Below the pieces are notes generated by a model that was not told the DNA's origin, did not search any database, and worked only from the letters and a program-made list of their open reading frames with translations. Positions 23,324 to 31,674 of a stretch of DNA of 34,444 bases are shown here, in pieces. The position numbers were made by a program, and so were the translations under genes. The stretch comes from Chitinophaga pinensis (GTDB lineage Bacteria; Bacteroidota; Bacteroidia; Chitinophagales; Chitinophagaceae). The stretch spans positions 1 through 34,444 of the forward strand of contig CAMBUH010000008.1 of NCBI GenBank assembly GCA_945870985.1. The letters run 5' to 3'. Position 1 is the stretch's first letter. Each line of letters begins with the position of its first letter.

Positions 23324-24340
23324 TCAGAGAGAAAGTATTTTTTCTTTGTCTTCTTTCGAGATGGTTAATAATCCCGCGGGTTCTAATCGGCGGAAAAGTT
23401 CCTTCCAGTTCTTGTCTCGCACAAATATTTTCTTCAACATTGGCAAAGCCTTGTTGAGTTGTTTGTTATTGGCAAGGGTAACTGCAGTCCAGAACTGCAT
23501 TTCTAGATTTTCGGGGAACAGGCGCATGGCGGCATTGTATTCGTTCATTGCCTCCGTTATGTCTTTCTTTTCGTTAGCCAGGTTGAGGTTGTTCATTTTT
23601 TCATAGGCCAAGTCGCCACTATTCATGTGATCGTATGCGAGTTGCATGTTGTACAAGCGTCTAAGTTCTTCTAGGGGTTGGGGTGAGTCGTCTACCCGGA
23701 GGTCAATCAGGGTTCTTTCCCAAGGGGTTGTATATCTGCCCGGAACTACTAGGATAGCGGCTGCTTGCATGCCTCTGATGTCTCCGCCAGCTGCCTGTCC
23801 TGCTTCCAATGCCAGCAGAATGCGTTCTACAAAAGGTTTATTGGTGCTCATTTCAAAGGCTTTTTTCATGTATTCACATACCGAATCGCCCAGCATCATG
23901 TTGCTTTGTACGCTGAAGCTTTTCCCTTTGATGTGTTTGGCTACCTGAATACATTTTGAACCGGTATGGGTGGCTACATTCCCTTTAGTATCCAAAATGG
24001 CTACCTGGCGCATTTCTCGTGAGCTATCTATTTTTAGCAGACTGTCTAAGGTTTGTTGGGGGGTTAGTCCTCTTTTTAACAGCCCCAATGCTTTTGGGCC
24101 GTACGATTTATTTACAAAAGATTGGGTGGCAACAACGCCTACACCTGCTTCTACCCAAGGCACCAGGGTGCCTACCCCAAACCAGTGACTTTGAACGGCC
24201 ACTGCCATATCACCCGTTTTTTCATCCCTTGCTACAATGGAAAAAGTATGAGCCAGGGGTTCTTTTTTGGAATAAACTTGTGCAAATGAGCTGGTGGGGA
24301 TTGTACAAACGAGTACTAACAGGTATAGTAGAAATTTCAT
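23324..24340 (-). CDS. DUF1028 family secreted protein
   Basis: This 338-residue protein has a signal peptide (1-20, ending SSFAQ). Residues ~28-225 are a DUF1028 domain, a family with an Ntn-hydrolase-like fold: HTFSIVARDEKTGDMAVAVQSHWFGVG, then GVVATQSFVNKSYGPKALGLL, then AGQAAGGDIRGMQAAAILVV. The histidine after the start of the mature chain is conserved in this family. The C-terminal ~100 residues are helical and TPR-like (AMNEYNAAMRLFPENLEMQFWTAVTLANN). Its reaction is not established; family members are often suspected hydrolases. The gene has a terminator-flanked 5' side and is followed 54 bp later by gatB, which seems to have its own promoter. Confidence 0.88.
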   Translation of the reverse strand: MKFLLYLLVLVCTIPTSSFAQVYSKKEPLAHTFSIVARDEKTGDMAVAVQSHWFGVGTLVPWVEAGVGVVATQSFVNKSYGPKALGLLKRGLTPQQTLDSLLKIDSSREMRQVAILDTKGNVATHTGSKCIQVAKHIKGKSFSVQSNMMLGDSVCEYMKKAFEMSTNKPFVERILLALEAGQAAGGDIRGMQAAAILVVPGRYTTPWERTLIDLRVDDSPQPLEELRRLYNMQLAYDHMNSGDLAYEKMNNLNLANEKKDITEAMNEYNAAMRLFPENLEMQFWTAVTLANNKQLNKALPMLKKIFVRDKNWKELFRRLEPAGLLTISKEDKEKILSL

Positions 24341-24420
24341 AGTGGGTGGTTAAACATTGCCGGAAAAGGGAATGCGCTGCAGTTATTAACGAATTCGCGC
24401 CTAATTCATTGTATTGCCCA

Positions 24421-24459
24421 CATCAAAAAGGCACACCAATTGGGTGTGCCTTTTTGATG
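24421..24459. terminator. Strong bidirectional terminator after the tandem-PDZ gene
   Basis: A 17-bp perfect stem (CATCAAAAAGGCACACC paired with its complement) surrounds a five-base loop (AATTG). Because the stem includes A5/T5 tracts, it works as an intrinsic terminator in both directions. It lies 16 bp beyond the stop of the PDZ gene and 80 bp before the DUF1028 start, insulating the two. Confidence 0.9.
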
Positions 24460-24475
24460 TGCCATGTTTTGTGAA

Positions 24476-25393
24476 TTATAATTCGGCAGTTTTCAGCTTT
24501 TTAGGAAATACAACCTCTGTGTTACTCTTTTTATTTCCTCTCTCGTATTCAATTTTCCATTTATCTCCCTCTTTGGAATTGTTTAGCATTTTTCGCAGGT
24601 CGTTAATATCGGTTAGTGCGGTGCCGTTCACAGAAAGTAATACATCATCTTTTTTAATACCGGCTAGGGCAGCTGGACTATTCTCCGTTACAGAAGTGAT
24701 TTTTACGCCTTTGCTGTTTTCCATATCTTGAATGCCTACGCCCAGCTGAAGTTTTCGAGGTTTGGGCGCCCATTCGTTCCTATCGGGAGGGAGCATTTTA
24801 AACATATCATCCATATTGAACACCATTGTATCTATAAATTGATAGTTGCGGTTTGCTTCTCTATTGTTTGTGGCGAGGATTGCTGTGGTATTTTCGGTTT
24901 GCTGGTTGCGCAGGTAAGTGATGGTTATTTTGGTATCCGGCAGGTATTTGCCTACTTCCTGTGTTAATTCCTCGGCACTGTTAATGGCTACTCCATTGAT
25001 AGCGGTAATGATGTCATCGGCTTTGAGACCTGCTTTTTCTGCGGGAGTACCTTTCATGATTTCTCTAATAATAGCCCCTTTTTCATTTTTTTCCGTGAAA
25101 ACGCCTAATAAAGCTTTGTTTTCATTTATGTTACCGGGCCGCCGCATCATAATATTTGGGTTGAACTCAAGAAGTTGCTTTCTGAATTTTTCGGGTACGC
25201 CATTTTGAAAGTTTTCGATATCAATTACCAAATCATCCCCTTTCACTATGGTGGTATCCCCATTTCGGATGATGAGCATTTTTTTTGCTTTTTCCTTTGA
25301 TAGGGCTGGGGGTACAGGAGGGGTAGGCTGAGCAATCGCAGTTATGGCTATCAGCCAAGTGAGCGCAGTTGCAAACGTAATCTTGTTAATCAT
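24476..25393 (-). CDS. Exported tandem-PDZ protein
   Basis: Starting at the ATG at 25393 (MINKITFATALTWLIAITAIAQ) the protein has about 305 residues and a clean signal peptide. The longer track start (25441) would put 16 basic/hydrophobic residues before it and lies upstream of a candidate -7 box, so I prefer the shorter form. Two PDZ domains follow: LLGVFTEKNEKGAIIREI...GTPAEKAGLKADDIITAINGV, and LGVGIQDMENSKGVKITSV...SPAALAGIKKDDVLLSVNGTALTDINDLRKML (abridged). No trypsin-like or other protease domain is present, so it probably binds C-terminal or unfolded peptides rather than cutting them. It is expected to be periplasmic. It ends in a strong terminator and lies downstream of alaS. Confidence 0.85.
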   Translation of the reverse strand: MINKITFATALTWLIAITAIAQPTPPVPPALSKEKAKKMLIIRNGDTTIVKGDDLVIDIENFQNGVPEKFRKQLLEFNPNIMMRRPGNINENKALLGVFTEKNEKGAIIREIMKGTPAEKAGLKADDIITAINGVAINSAEELTQEVGKYLPDTKITITYLRNQQTENTTAILATNNREANRNYQFIDTMVFNMDDMFKMLPPDRNEWAPKPRKLQLGVGIQDMENSKGVKITSVTENSPAALAGIKKDDVLLSVNGTALTDINDLRKMLNNSKEGDKWKIEYERGNKKSNTEVVFPKKLKTAEL

Positions 25394-25409
25394 GCTGAAT
25401 AATTTTAAT

Positions 25410-25427
25410 GTACGAAATATTTTGTAC
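25410..25427. promoter_or_regulatory. Palindrome GTACGAAATATTTTGTAC, possible operator
   Basis: This 18-bp palindrome has a single mismatched pair and sits between the candidate -7 box and the start codon of the tandem-PDZ gene, where a repressor could act. GTACGAA recurs at 25450-25456. Chance occurrence in AT-rich sequence is possible. Confidence 0.3.
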
Positions 25428-25429
25428 TT

Positions 25430-25437
25430 CAAAGCTA
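25430..25437 (-). promoter_or_regulatory. Candidate -7 box (TAGCTTTG) of the tandem-PDZ gene
   Basis: On the minus strand TAGCTTTG fits TAnnTTTG and lies about 36 bases before the ATG at 25393. No clear -33 TTG is seen at the right distance. A near-perfect 18-bp palindrome (25410-25427) lies between it and the start codon. Confidence 0.35.
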
Positions 25438-25487
25438 GCAATACTCAAAGTACGAAGCTCTTCGGAAATGTTAAATATTATTGAAGA

Positions 25488-28106
25488 TTAGTTTAACAGG
25501 GCCCGGATGCTATCAATTACCTGCTGGAGATTTGAAGGGTTTTGTCCGCCAGCGGTAGCCAGTGTTTTTGCCCCACCGCCCCCACCTTTTATAAGGGGGG
25601 CAACGGTTTGCTTAATCATTTGGCCGGCATCCAGCTGTTTTTCAGCGGCGGTTTGGTCGTCTATTAATATTGCCACCTGTGCTTTACCTTCTATATTGGC
25701 AGTAAGTACTACCAGGTATCGGGAGAGGTGATTTTTAAGCTGGAAGCAGATTTGTTTAAGTGCATCGGCTTGTGAAACTTCTACTATTGCACCAATAAAT
25801 TGAATTTCGCCCAGTTTGGTTGCATGCTTAATCAGTTCCGGAACGAGTTGGTTCAACTGCTTTGTTTCCAGGCTTTCGATTTTCTTTTTCAGTTCGGTAT
25901 TCTCATGTAAAACCTGCTGAAGTGCTCGGGTAATTTCTGCCGGATTTTTTAGTGCCTGTTTCAGTTCATTAAGGGTAGCTGATTCTTGAAACATGAGTTG
26001 CAGGGCAGCTTCTCCGCTCACGGCTTCTATTCTTCGCACTCCGGCCGCAACGGCTGTTTCGTGTTGTATTTTCAAAAAGCCAAGCTCACCGGTTCTGCTC
26101 ACATGTGTGCCGCCACATAATTCTAACGAGTAATTTGGATCCATGGTTACTACCCTTACTCTTTCCCCATATTTTTCTCCGAACAGTGCCATTGCCCCTT
26201 TTGCCATGGCTGTTTCTTTTTCCATTTCCTCTATCTGTACCGGAATATTTTTTCTAATTTTTTCATTCACCAGTTTTTCTATTGCCTGTAATTCTTCTTC
26301 AGTCATTTTACTGAAATGAGAGAAGTCGAAACGGAGCTGGTGTTCGTTCACCAAACTTCCCTTTTGCGCTACATGGGTACCCAGCACATTTCTAAGCGCT
26401 GCGTGCAAAAGGTGGGTAGCACTGTGGTGTATGGTGGTTGATTGGCGTGTAGAGGCATCTACGGTGGCCAAAACTTCTGCGCTAGGTTGGGAAGGCAGTT
26501 GGGCAGTAACGTGTATAATCAGGTTATTTTCTTTTTTGGTGTCTATTACCTGGATATGCTCATCCCCAAACCGTAAGTTGCCCCGATCGCCCACTTGTCC
26601 GCCACTTTCTGCATAAAAGGGAGTGGCTTCTAAAACCAATTGATAAGATTCTTTCCCTTTCGATTTCACCTTTCGGTACCTCACTAAACGGGTAGTAAGT
26701 GAAAGTGAATCGTACCCAACAAAGGCGGTGGCTGCATCTTCATGAAGAATGATCCAATCTTCGGTATCCAACGAAGTAGCAGCGCGACTCCTATTTTTTT
26801 GTTGCTGCATTTCCTCGTCGAATTCTTTTTCGTTGATGCTCCGCCCCTGTTCCGATGCGATCAAGCGAGTTAAGTCTGGAGGAAATCCAAACGTATCGAA
26901 TAATTCAAAAACAGATTTTCCGGGTATCTCTTTTTCATTCGTTGCAAGCATATCATCCATTCTTTTCAACCCCTTTTCCAGGGTTTTTAAGAAGGCTTCT
27001 TCCTCTTCCCGAATTACTCTGCCCACAAAATCTTGTTGTTGAATTAATTCAGGAAACACCTGTTCAAATTGGGCAGACAGTAATGGGATGAGTTGGTATA
27101 AAAGGGGCTGGCGATACTCTAAGTAAGAATAGTAGTACCGCACTGCTCTGCGAAGAATTCTTCTGATTACATAGCCAGCGCCGGTATTGGAAGGCAGTTG
27201 GCCATCCGCAATGGTAAAAGCGATTGCGCGGATATGGTCGGATAAAACCCGAAATGCAACAGCCTGTTTACTATCACCGGCATCATAGGTTTTTTGGGTA
27301 ATCCGCTCAACGGCAGCGATGGTTCCGGAGAAAATATCGGTGTCGTAGTTGCTTTGTTTTCCCTGAATCACCCGAACCAGTCGTTCAAAGCCCATACCGG
27401 TATCCACGTGCCGGGTAGGCAGTGCCTGGAGGGTTCCATCCTTTAACCGGTTGTATTGGATAAATACATTGTTCCAGATTTCAATTACCTGAGGATGATC
27501 TTTATTTACCAGATCTTTTCCGGGAATTTTTGTTCTTTCTTCATCTGAGCGGCAGTCAACATGAATTTCCGAGCAGGGTCCGCATGGGCCGGCATCTCCC
27601 ATTTCCCAGAAATTATCTTTTTTATTTCCAAACAGAATTCTTTCTGCTGGCACTAGCTTTTTCCATTCTTCCAGAGCGATGGTGGAGGCGGGGATACCTT
27701 CGGATGCATCTCCCTCAAATACCGTAACATACAGCCTGTCTTTATCAAGTTTATAAACTTCAGTAAGCAATTCCCAGCTCCAGGCGATGGCTTCGGCTTT
27801 AAAATAATCGCCAAAGCTCCAATTACCCAACATTTCAAACATGGTATGGTGGTAGGTATCAACGCCTACTTCTTCTAGGTCGTTATGTTTACCGCTAACC
27901 CGCAAACATTTTTGGGTATCAGCTACCCGGGGATATTCGGGTTTTTTATTTCCCAGAAAATAGTCTTTAAACTGATTCATCCCTGCATTGGTAAACAACA
28001 GGGTTGGGTCGTTTTTCACAACGATAGGGGCTGAGGGTACGATATGGTGGTTTTTGGACTTAAAAAAGTCTAAAAAATGTTGTCTTATCTGGGCACTTGT
28101 CATCAT
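25488..28106 (-). CDS. alaS: Alanine-tRNA ligase
   Basis: This 872-residue class II synthetase has all AlaS parts. The catalytic domain has LLFTNAGMNQFKDYFLG and HHTMFEMLGNWSFGDYFK; the tRNA-recognition region has NTGAGYVIRRILRRAVRYY. The editing domain has zinc ligands HSATHLLHAALR and CGGTHVSRTGELG. The C-Ala oligomerisation/tRNA domain ends in GGGGGAKTLATAGGQNP. It charges tRNA(Ala) and clears mischarged Ser/Gly-tRNA(Ala). The length is typical (E. coli 876). Two tandem ATGs are at the start, and either may be used. It is divergent from the M23 peptidase gene, with 163 bp between them. The tandem-PDZ gene follows on the same strand but probably has its own promoter. Confidence 0.98.
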   Translation of the reverse strand: MMTSAQIRQHFLDFFKSKNHHIVPSAPIVVKNDPTLLFTNAGMNQFKDYFLGNKKPEYPRVADTQKCLRVSGKHNDLEEVGVDTYHHTMFEMLGNWSFGDYFKAEAIAWSWELLTEVYKLDKDRLYVTVFEGDASEGIPASTIALEEWKKLVPAERILFGNKKDNFWEMGDAGPCGPCSEIHVDCRSDEERTKIPGKDLVNKDHPQVIEIWNNVFIQYNRLKDGTLQALPTRHVDTGMGFERLVRVIQGKQSNYDTDIFSGTIAAVERITQKTYDAGDSKQAVAFRVLSDHIRAIAFTIADGQLPSNTGAGYVIRRILRRAVRYYYSYLEYRQPLLYQLIPLLSAQFEQVFPELIQQQDFVGRVIREEEEAFLKTLEKGLKRMDDMLATNEKEIPGKSVFELFDTFGFPPDLTRLIASEQGRSINEKEFDEEMQQQKNRSRAATSLDTEDWIILHEDAATAFVGYDSLSLTTRLVRYRKVKSKGKESYQLVLEATPFYAESGGQVGDRGNLRFGDEHIQVIDTKKENNLIIHVTAQLPSQPSAEVLATVDASTRQSTTIHHSATHLLHAALRNVLGTHVAQKGSLVNEHQLRFDFSHFSKMTEEELQAIEKLVNEKIRKNIPVQIEEMEKETAMAKGAMALFGEKYGERVRVVTMDPNYSLELCGGTHVSRTGELGFLKIQHETAVAAGVRRIEAVSGEAALQLMFQESATLNELKQALKNPAEITRALQQVLHENTELKKKIESLETKQLNQLVPELIKHATKLGEIQFIGAIVEVSQADALKQICFQLKNHLSRYLVVLTANIEGKAQVAILIDDQTAAEKQLDAGQMIKQTVAPLIKGGGGGAKTLATAGGQNPSNLQQVIDSIRALLN

Positions 28107-28172
28107 CCGTAAAAAAAGTTTACTCCCATAATTAGGCCGTTAGAAACTATATTTGGGGCTGTTTTGGGTTGG

Positions 28173-28180
28173 CAAAGGTA
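28173..28180 (-). promoter_or_regulatory. Candidate -7 box (TACCTTTG) of alaS
   Basis: On the minus strand TACCTTTG fits TAnnTTTG and would give an alaS leader of about 60 bases. No good -33 TTG was found. A TATATTTG on the plus strand (28148-28155) could likewise serve the M23 gene, but it is far from that start. Confidence 0.3.
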
Positions 28181-28269
28181 AGGAAATGGCTCCGGAGAAA
28201 AGGAGGTTGCCTGGGCAAATATCCTTAGAGTTTATCTGATATAATTGGCAGATTGTAAAGCGTTGGTTC

Positions 28270-29241
28270 ATGAAAAAGGTCAAGTATTTCTACAATACCC
28301 ATACCCTCCGCTTCGAGAAGTTGGAGACGCCCTTGCGCGTTCGTTTGTTAAAAGTGATAGGTTTTATTGCTGCTTCCATTGTAACTGGATTGCTCATTTA
28401 CACCATTGCCTTCCGATATTTTGCTTCTCCCCGCGAAAAAATTCTGCGCCAGCAGAACGAAAGTTTTCAAGAGAACTATACCTTGCTAATGGAGCGGGTA
28501 AAACAGTTGGAGTTGCAGATGGATGAAATTGAGAACCGCGATAATAATGTGTACCGAACCATTTTTGGCGCCTCGCCCATTCCAGATAGTGCCCGGGTAA
28601 AGGATATGGAGCGCCGAAAAGAAGTGAAATTAGTTCAAAGTATGGGAGAGGATGCCTTGATTATAAGCATCAACACGCAATTGAACCGCTTGGCTTTATT
28701 AGAAGCCTATCAACTGAAATCCTTCGATGAAATTACCCGGCTGGTAAAGAATAAGGAAGTATGGCTGGCATCTATGCCCTCTATTCAACCAATCAGCAAT
28801 AAAAATCTTACCCGCATTGGTTCTGGTTTTGGGTATCGGATTGATCCGGTATATAAAGACAGGCGGGCACATAAAGGAATTGATTTTACATCCCCGTTGG
28901 GTACCCCCATTTATGCTACCGGTGATGGAAAAGTGGTGGATGCTGGGTTTAGTACGGGCGGACATGGGAACAGGGTGGTAATCAATCATGGATTTGGCTA
29001 TCAAACCCTTTATGGCCATATGTATCGGATTAAAGCCCGGGTTGGGGATGAGGTAAAGCGGGGCGAAGTGATTGGATATGTAGGTAGTACCGGGAAAAGT
29101 ACCGGTCCGCATGTGCATTATGAGGTGCATCATAATGGTGTAGAGGTAGACCCTATATATTTCTTTTATAATGATTTGAGTCCGGCCCAGTTCGACCGGA
29201 TTTTAAAGTTAGCTGCTACCAGTAACCAGAGTATGGATTAG
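28270..29241 (+). CDS. M23-family (LytM/peptidoglycan) metallopeptidase
   Basis: This 323-residue membrane-anchored enzyme has one helix near residues 28-50 (VIGFIAASIVTGLLIYTIAF). A coiled-coil segment follows at about 56-92 (REKILRQQNESFQENYTLLMERVKQLELQMDEIE). The M23 LytM domain is at 180-310, with zinc ligands H201 and D205 (HKGIDF) and H283 (GPHVHYE), and H250 in TLYGHM as a catalytic histidine. All active-site residues are present, so it should be a functional endopeptidase cutting peptide crosslinks in the periplasm, rather than an EnvC/NlpD-type regulator. It is divergent from alaS. A small membrane protein follows after 57 bp. Confidence 0.94.
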   Translation: MKKVKYFYNTHTLRFEKLETPLRVRLLKVIGFIAASIVTGLLIYTIAFRYFASPREKILRQQNESFQENYTLLMERVKQLELQMDEIENRDNNVYRTIFGASPIPDSARVKDMERRKEVKLVQSMGEDALIISINTQLNRLALLEAYQLKSFDEITRLVKNKEVWLASMPSIQPISNKNLTRIGSGFGYRIDPVYKDRRAHKGIDFTSPLGTPIYATGDGKVVDAGFSTGGHGNRVVINHGFGYQTLYGHMYRIKARVGDEVKRGEVIGYVGSTGKSTGPHVHYEVHHNGVEVDPIYFFYNDLSPAQFDRILKLAATSNQSMD

Positions 29242-29298
29242 GTTTTTTTGAACAAAAATCCCCTTGAGTTGTAAGATAGAGTCACTGAAACATACGCT

Positions 29299-29529
29299 GT
29301 GGAACCGGGCATACGTCAATACTTAATCAGAATACTAAATACCCTAGGCATTGGGCTCCTTTGGATGGGCATCAACACCACAGTCGGCATTATGTTAGGA
29401 TACGGAATCATTGATGGAGGGTTCCGACTGGGAAATGGTATTTTTTATACTTGGTTTTTCCTCAGTATGGGTGTTTTTATTTGGTGGATCTATCGCATCT
29501 GGCGCGAACCGATTCAATTTGAAGAGTAG
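29299..29529 (+). CDS. Small two-helix membrane protein
   Basis: This 76-residue protein begins with GTG and has two hydrophobic segments: LNTLGIGLLWMGINTTVGIMLGYGII at about 13-38, and GIFYTWFFLSMGVFIWWIYRIW at about 47-68. They are separated by a short polar turn and followed by an acidic tail (EPIQFEE). No family is recognised. It follows the M23 peptidase on the same strand after 57 bp and may share its transcript. A later ATG at 29365 would delete the first helix and is less likely. The regular membrane pattern is the main evidence that this is a gene. Confidence 0.6.
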   Translation: MEPGIRQYLIRILNTLGIGLLWMGINTTVGIMLGYGIIDGGFRLGNGIFYTWFFLSMGVFIWWIYRIWREPIQFEE

Positions 29530-29550
29530 GACGCCTTTATCGGAACCGCT

Positions 29551-30456
29551 TTAATTTTTCCCATCTAGTATTACCGGCGTTTTTCCTCCATTCATTATAA
29601 TCACTTTCGCATTGGGAGAAGTCATTAATCCCTTCATCGCCTGAATCTGTTCGTATTGAAGTTGCTTATCACCCAAGCCTGAGCTGATAATTTTCTGATA
29701 GTCGGCAATACCTTGGGCTTCTACCCGCTTTCTATCGGCTTCCTGTTTTTCTTTCTGCAGCACAAACTCCATCTTTTGTGCATCTTGTTCGGCTTTAATT
29801 TTTTCTTCGATGGATGCTTTTACTGTGTTAGGCAGGGTAATATTTCTAACCAACAACTGTTCTAAAATCAGGCCTCTTTTTTTAAAGTCGTCTTCTATGC
29901 TCTTGAATATTTTTGATTGAAAAACATCCCTTTTGGTAGAATATAAATCAACTGCCGTAAAATATACTGCGTTGTCGCGCATCTTCGTGCGGGTGAGGGG
30001 TCGGATGATTTTGTTTTGATAATCTATACCGGTTTCTCTAACCAGTCGCGGAGCTTCCAGGGGTAGAACGCTGTAGAGTACGGTTAAATCGATGGTAACT
30101 TCCAATCCATCTGCGGTTAGCACACGAATCGCATCGTCACCTTCTTTTTCTCCCTCATCATGCACGCCACTCATGGTGTAGTTTTGGGTTTTTACATCTA
30201 CCTCCAACACATCCATTAAGGGATTAATTAGATTCAATCCACTAGGTAATACATTACTTTGAATTTTACCAAACAGTGATTGAACGCCTACTTTACCGGC
30301 ATCAATTTGCTTAACCGAAGACCAAAGCAATCCCAGAATGCCGATGATGAGTCCGCTCCAGTAGAGACCTTTTCCTATAGTTGCTAATTCTGCCCGATTT
30401 TTTTTCAGTATCATGCCTACTAAGGCGATGAGGAGTCCGATGATAATGATAGCCAT
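29551..30456 (-). CDS. Prohibitin/SPFH-family membrane protein
   Basis: This 301-residue protein has two N-terminal helices (about 2-17 and 28-46). A full SPFH/band 7 domain of the prohibitin subtype follows, with SVKQIDAGKVGVQSLFGKIQSNVLPSGLNLINPLMDVLEVDVKTQNYTM as the opening segment (abridged pattern) and LEVTIDLTVLYSVLP. After it comes a long charged coiled-coil (IEEKIKAEQDAQKMEFVLQKEKQEADRKRVEAQGIADYQKI), then a conserved C-terminal tail (PNAKVIIMNGGKTPVILDGK). Bacterial prohibitin-like proteins form large membrane scaffolds and often work with FtsH-like proteases; no such partner is in this window. The NTF2-like gene lies 59 bp upstream on the same strand. Confidence 0.92.
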   Translation of the reverse strand: MAIIIIGLLIALVGMILKKNRAELATIGKGLYWSGLIIGILGLLWSSVKQIDAGKVGVQSLFGKIQSNVLPSGLNLINPLMDVLEVDVKTQNYTMSGVHDEGEKEGDDAIRVLTADGLEVTIDLTVLYSVLPLEAPRLVRETGIDYQNKIIRPLTRTKMRDNAVYFTAVDLYSTKRDVFQSKIFKSIEDDFKKRGLILEQLLVRNITLPNTVKASIEEKIKAEQDAQKMEFVLQKEKQEADRKRVEAQGIADYQKIISSGLGDKQLQYEQIQAMKGLMTSPNAKVIIMNGGKTPVILDGKN

Positions 30457-30515
30457 ACAATTTTCTTTTAATAATTAGTATACTGGTTCGTTTATATATT
30501 ACAAAGTGCAACCAA

Positions 30516-30941
30516 TCAACTGGTATGATCGGCAATAATCAGCCATTTTCCCTTGATTTTTCGTAGCCAAAGGGTAAAATAGCCACTAGCGTTTCCCATT
30601 TTTCTTGTTAGGAGAAATTGGCCCAATACAAATCCATGAGTGGGGGAGATCTGTTCGATTTGTAAAAGAGTAAACTGTAGCTTACCCATAACAAGGGTAT
30701 CGGGATAATTTTTTCGATAATTAAGTAATGTGGTATTGTATCCATATACCGGGCCATTTTTGCCAACGAACAATAAGCTATCGCTGTTCCAGTATCCATT
30801 CATAAACTCAGCAATATCTCCCCGGTTCCAGGCAATGGTTTGGTTTTGCATGATTTTTCTGGTAGCTGCTTCAAAAGAATCTTGTGCGTTACCCTGTAGG
30901 CCAACAGATAAGTAGAAGCACATCAGGAGTGTATATTTCAT
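30516..30941 (-). CDS. Exported NTF2-like (SnoaL/DUF4440-type) protein
   Basis: This 141-residue protein has a signal peptide (1-20, ending GNAQ). The small cone-shaped NTF2-like fold follows, recognised by the pattern ATRKIMQNQTIAWNRGDIAEFMNGYWNSDSLLFVGKNG and the C-terminal strand pair GYFTLWLRKIKGKWLIIADHTS. Family members bind small ligands or act as simple enzymes, and no catalytic dyad is certain here. It is predicted periplasmic. It precedes the prohibitin gene by 59 bp, and the two may be co-transcribed, though the functional link is unclear. It is divergent from the DNA glycosylase gene. Confidence 0.85.
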   Translation of the reverse strand: MKYTLLMCFYLSVGLQGNAQDSFEAATRKIMQNQTIAWNRGDIAEFMNGYWNSDSLLFVGKNGPVYGYNTTLLNYRKNYPDTLVMGKLQFTLLQIEQISPTHGFVLGQFLLTRKMGNASGYFTLWLRKIKGKWLIIADHTS

Positions 30942-31062
30942 AAAAAAGTTCTAGTGGTTTTCTATTGTAAGGTATGAAAGGAAAACCAACTAATCCGGAG
31001 TTTTATGGGAAAGCTTCCCCAATCTAATGGGATTCGTATCTTCCCACCAATAATTATTACGA

Positions 31063-31674
31063 ATGTATTATCGTAAACACCTTCGGAAAGATCCGGTGCT
31101 GGCACTTCTGGTAGTAAATGTAAGGGAATTGCCGGGAGTGCAGAGTAATATTCCAGTTCGCTTAATGAGTGCCATTGTTAGTCAGCAACTTAGTACCCGG
31201 GTTGCAGCGGTAATTTGGAGTAGATTTTTGGGTTTGTACAATGGGCGGGAACCCTCTTGCAAGCGGGTTTTGGAAACTCCCTCCGAAAAACTACGCTCGG
31301 TTGGGCTCTCTGAGGCCAAGGTGAGTTATGTGAAGTCGGTCGCTTCGTTTTGTTTGGAGCATACAATAACGGCTAAGCGATTAAGCACCCTATCGGATGA
31401 GGAGGTGATTCATTTGCTTACGCAGATTAAGGGAGTGGGGGTATGGACGGTTCAGATGTTATTGATGTTTTCGTTAGACAGGCCCGATGTTTTTGCACCG
31501 GATGATGGGGGCATTCAGCAGGCAATGGCCGCTCTTTACGGACTAGATTATACAAATAAGCGGCAGTTGAAAGAAAGCATGAATGCTATTGCCGAGCAAT
31601 GGAGACCCTATCGTTCGTTTGCTTGTATTCACTTATGGGAATGGAAAGACCGTGACCGAAAAAAAGACGGTTAA
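31063..31674 (+). CDS. AlkA-type DNA-3-methyladenine glycosylase (HhH-GPD)
   Basis: This 203-residue HhH-GPD base-excision glycosylase contains SAIVSQQLSTRVAAVIW near the start (family helix). The helix-hairpin-helix is LTQIKGVGVWTVQMLLMF (119-136). The catalytic aspartate D148 lies in VFAPDDGGIQQAM, aligning with AlkA D238. The N-terminal AlkA domain of E. coli is absent, as in the shorter DNA glycosylase 2 subfamily. It removes alkylated purines such as 3-methyladenine from DNA in the cytoplasm. There is no iron-sulfur cluster motif, which argues against Nth/MutY. It is monocistronic, and its stop overlaps that of the convergent PEP carboxylase gene by 4 bp (TTAA). Confidence 0.93.
   Translation: MYYRKHLRKDPVLALLVVNVRELPGVQSNIPVRLMSAIVSQQLSTRVAAVIWSRFLGLYNGREPSCKRVLETPSEKLRSVGLSEAKVSYVKSVASFCLEHTITAKRLSTLSDEEVIHLLTQIKGVGVWTVQMLLMFSLDRPDVFAPDDGGIQQAMAALYGLDYTNKRQLKESMNAIAEQWRPYRSFACIHLWEWKDRDRKKDG

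Noticed and set aside
25394-25441. Longer N-terminus of the tandem-PDZ protein
   Set aside because: It would place 16 residues before a clean signal peptide and would start upstream of the candidate -7 box.
28245-28526. 93-residue ORF overlapping the start of the M23 gene
   Set aside because: It is a frame shadow; the M23 frame has a membrane anchor, coiled coil and full catalytic domain.
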